The notes beneath the pieces were generated by a model. That model did no database searches and was not told the DNA's origin. It worked only from the letters and a program-made list of their open reading frames with translations. The position numbers and the translations under genes are program-made. From Ananas comosus (taxonomy: Eukaryota > Streptophyta > Magnoliopsida > Poales > Bromeliaceae), in NCBI RefSeq assembly GCF_001540865.1, contig NC_033621.1, positions 5,352,000-5,415,999 on the forward strand: 64,000 nucleotides of DNA, read 5' to 3'. Within the stretch, counting starts at the first letter, position 1; every line of letters starts with the position of its first letter. Positions 61,638 to 64,000 of the stretch are shown piece after piece.

Positions 61638-64000
61638 ATGGTAATACCATCTTTTTACCCTCTCTTTTGTTGTATGTTAGAAATGTGATATGTCTTGAGT
61701 TTAATAATTTTTTACATGTTAATATATAACTTTAGAACTCTATATCTGGCGACATTGTTCTTTTCTATATCTATTGGGACGGAAATTTTGTCGAGAACAA
61801 TAATATACCACGATATATTGGTGGCCATAAAGAATTGGTTGCGGTCCGATGTAATATCTCATTTCGGGATTTAGAGATGGAAATATACAATGTTACTAAT
61901 TATGATCGAGTGGAAGACCGTCTACGCATCACGGTGAAATGTCCAATGGGAGGCGAATGGGAATTTGTTAACGTATCAAATGACAATACACTATCTGGCG
62001 TGATAAGTATATTTCCGTTCCATGGATGTATAAAATTATACGTGGAGAAAGATGGGTCGACGGCACACGACCGTCCAAATACTGTATATCAAACGGAAAT
62101 GTGTCGTACCCGCAATGATCAAAGGAATTACGTCAATCGCGAACAAGGTCGTACATCAAGGTATAAAGTAATTATCTTTATAAATCTTTTTCATGATTTC
62201 TCAATTAGTTTAGGTGCGCGAAATTAATAACTTTGTCTTGTAAGTGTTTCAGAGAGTTTGGAGTTCCATCTCAGCCAGTTAGTGCAGCATTGCCATCTGC
62301 TGTGATGGATCCGTCTCCGTTGGTTGATTAAAATGAGTGGTAGGTGATTGTATGATTTAGTTACGTAAAAAATCAATGTGAATAGTTAATCTTATATATC
62401 TCTGCAGGTCTACTGTCCCTCCTTATCAAAGTCCACGACCATCATCTTATGTTCACGAATGGACGGATTGGGAAGTCAGAACCACTATCCCTCCTTATCA
62501 AAATAAAGGTCCATCATGTAGTGTTCATCAATGGCCGGCTTGCAATGAAAGAAATACTAGCCCTCCCTATGTAGATGAAGTCCAGGATCATCTAGTGTTC
62601 ATGAATGGCCGGCTTGGGAAGAAAGAAATACTAGCCCTCCCTATGTAGATGAAGGTCCAGGATCATCTAGTGTTCATGAATGACCGGCTTGGGAAGTAAG
62701 AAATACTAACCCTCCTTATGTAGATGCAGGTCCAGGACCATCTAGTGTTCATCAATGGTCGGCTTGGCCAGTAAGAAATACTATCCCTCCTTATCAAAAT
62801 GAAGATCCATCATGTACTCATCGTGAATGGACCAATCGGGGAGTGACTACAACTGATCTATTGGACGTAAGTAGAAGTGATGAGGAGTATGTTAGTGAAA
62901 CTGATGAAGAGGATCAAGGGCGAATTGATGCTGATTCTAGTGATGACGAGGAGTCCTTTGTTGCGTGTTCTTTGGATCCTGATCATGACGGTGGCTTGAA
63001 TGCCCTCGCATGCGCCATTCGAGATGAAGGTGTTGAATGGATTAAAAACTCAAATGCCAACAATGAAGATGTACCGGATCCGGTGGAATTCGTGGAATTT
63101 GAAGATCAACGACAACGGTTTGTCCTGGGTAATGAATTAATTAATCAAAGCGTTGTTGATGCATATAGTGAACAAAATATTGATCAGGGTCCTCCAAGTG
63201 ATGAAGCATGGGCTAATCGGACTTTTTCTGATAAATCATCGCTAGTAAGGGCCTTGGACGCTTGGCACATTGCACATAATGTGCAGCTTAAAGTTGTTAA
63301 GTCAAATACAACTAGATATACTGTGCGATGTGTGGTTGATTCTTGCCCTTGGAGATTACATGCCTCTCAACCGAAAGGTAGTTCATTTTTTAAAGTAAAG
63401 ACTTATAAAGGTCCGCACACTTGTTTGGTTCCAATTCTAAATACAAGACATTGAAACTGCACATCATCTTTCATATGTCAATTTATACTACCTACACTAA
63501 AGGCAAGGCTTACAATGAGTCCGATGGAAATTCAAGCTTGAGTTCAGAGCGAGTTACATGTTAGCATATCATATAGCAAGGCTTGGCGGGCACAGAATAA
63601 AGCATTACAAATTATATACGGCAATTGGGAGCAATCATACTGCGACCTTCCTCGATATTTCTCTATGTTGGAATCAACAAATCCAGAAACTATTACAAAG
63701 ATTGAGTATATTAGTGTGGCGAGCAATACGAGAATGTTTTCACGAGCCTTTTGGGCTTTTGGACCTTCGATTCATGGTTGGGAGTATTGCCGGCCATTAC
63801 TTAGTATCGAAGCTACTCATCTGTATGGGAAATACGGAGGCCACGCATTAATTGCCACAGGTGTCGATGCGAATGGTGGTTTATTTCCGCTAGCTTTCTC
63901 AATTTGTGAGGGGAAGAATGACTCGAGTTGGGAGTGGTTTTTAAGTTGCCTAAGAAGGTGTATAACAAGATCTCAAGTTATTACACTAATTTCAGATCGT
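61638..64000 (+). pseudogene. Mutator-like element (MULE) transposase, decayed, continues past the window
   Basis: DNA transposase of the plant MuDR/MULE type. Likely exons: one ending in ATG at 61638-61640, 61736-62160, 62253-62339, and 62408 onward. The N-terminal part ('FYIYWDGNFVENNNIPRYIG', 'MGGEWEFVNVSNDNTLSG') is the PB1-like module common at the start of these proteins. Next come a six-unit Pro-rich repeat, an acidic stretch, and the MuDR DNA-binding zinc-finger region with 'NRTFSDKSSLVRALDAWHI', 'YTVRCVVDSCPWRLHAS' and 'FKVKTYKGPHTC'. The MULE transposase core begins at about 63560 ('ISYSKAWRAQNKAL', 'THLYGKYGG', 'GVDANGGLFPLAFSI', 'SSWEWFL'). Lesions: TAA 62329-62331, a one-base frameshift near 62580, TGA 62681-62683, TGA 63452-63454, TGA 63539-63541. 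The position expected to be the first catalytic Asp is Glu (63809-63811). The C-terminus lies beyond 64000. Confidence 0.88.
62417..62860 (+). repeat. Coding minisatellite in the MULE, six units of about 72-75 bp
   Basis: Units begin at each 'ccctcc(t/c)tat' and encode variants of 'PPYVDEGPGSSSVHEWPAWE' followed by 'VRNT'. Units 3-5 are closest to each other, and units 1, 2 and 6 have 'PPYQN' or 'PPYQS' in place of 'PPYVD'. Unit 3 has lost one base and unit 4 has Trp changed to a TGA stop. Confidence 0.88.

Overview
The window is plant nuclear DNA. Its genes have many introns with GT-AG borders, most of the space is AT-rich non-coding sequence, and transposable elements are dense and nested. 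The repeats and gene structures suggest a monocot. Several of the microsatellite-bounded inverted repeats remind me of pineapple-type genomes, but that is unverified recollection. One 25-base run of N (49846-49870) marks an assembly gap.

Two host genes can be read exon by exon, both on the plus strand. The first (5859-11889, 12 exons, 1012 codons) is the spliceosome-associated PRP4 / PRPF4B protein kinase, with a long Arg/Ser/Asp/Glu-rich N-terminal half and an intact kinase domain. The second (36931-42464, 6 exons, 226 codons) is HOP2 (AHP2), the partner of MND1 in meiotic strand exchange. A foldback MITE lies about 100 bp upstream of the HOP2 start codon. A second MITE, itself carrying a hAT-type mini-element, lies in HOP2 intron 2.

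Layout: 1-4240 is decayed LTR-retrotransposon-like sequence; 4520-5260 is an extremely AT-rich tract; 5794-11889 is PRP4K with a telo-box upstream; 11890-19475 is sequence without a recognised gene, with one Tourist-like MITE; 19476-21490 is a nested cluster of repeats and microsatellite-flanked inverted repeats; 23605-24622 is a head-to-head MITE pair; 27510-34223 is a full-length but broken L1-type LINE with 12-bp target duplications, carrying a 379-bp solo LTR in ORF1; 34394-36828 holds two MITEs and a SINE; 36931-42464 is HOP2; 43225-47420 holds an LTR-derived piece, a SINE and minisatellites; 47984-50550 is a second microsatellite/foldback cluster that includes the gap; 51235-55926 is a putative Helitron carrying an intact-looking replication protein A large-subunit-like gene; 56203-61269 is a third cluster of microsatellite-flanked elements; 61270-64000 is a palindrome array followed by a decayed Mutator-like transposase gene that runs off the right edge.

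The most distinctive items are the Helitron with its RPA-like gene (a duplicated exon plus intron, and two other direct duplications); the family of inverted repeats whose ends merge into (TA)n/(CT)n tracts, with about ten copies here; and the MULE, whose gene contains a six-unit coding minisatellite, several stop codons consistent with C-to-T decay, and a Glu in place of the expected first catalytic Asp.
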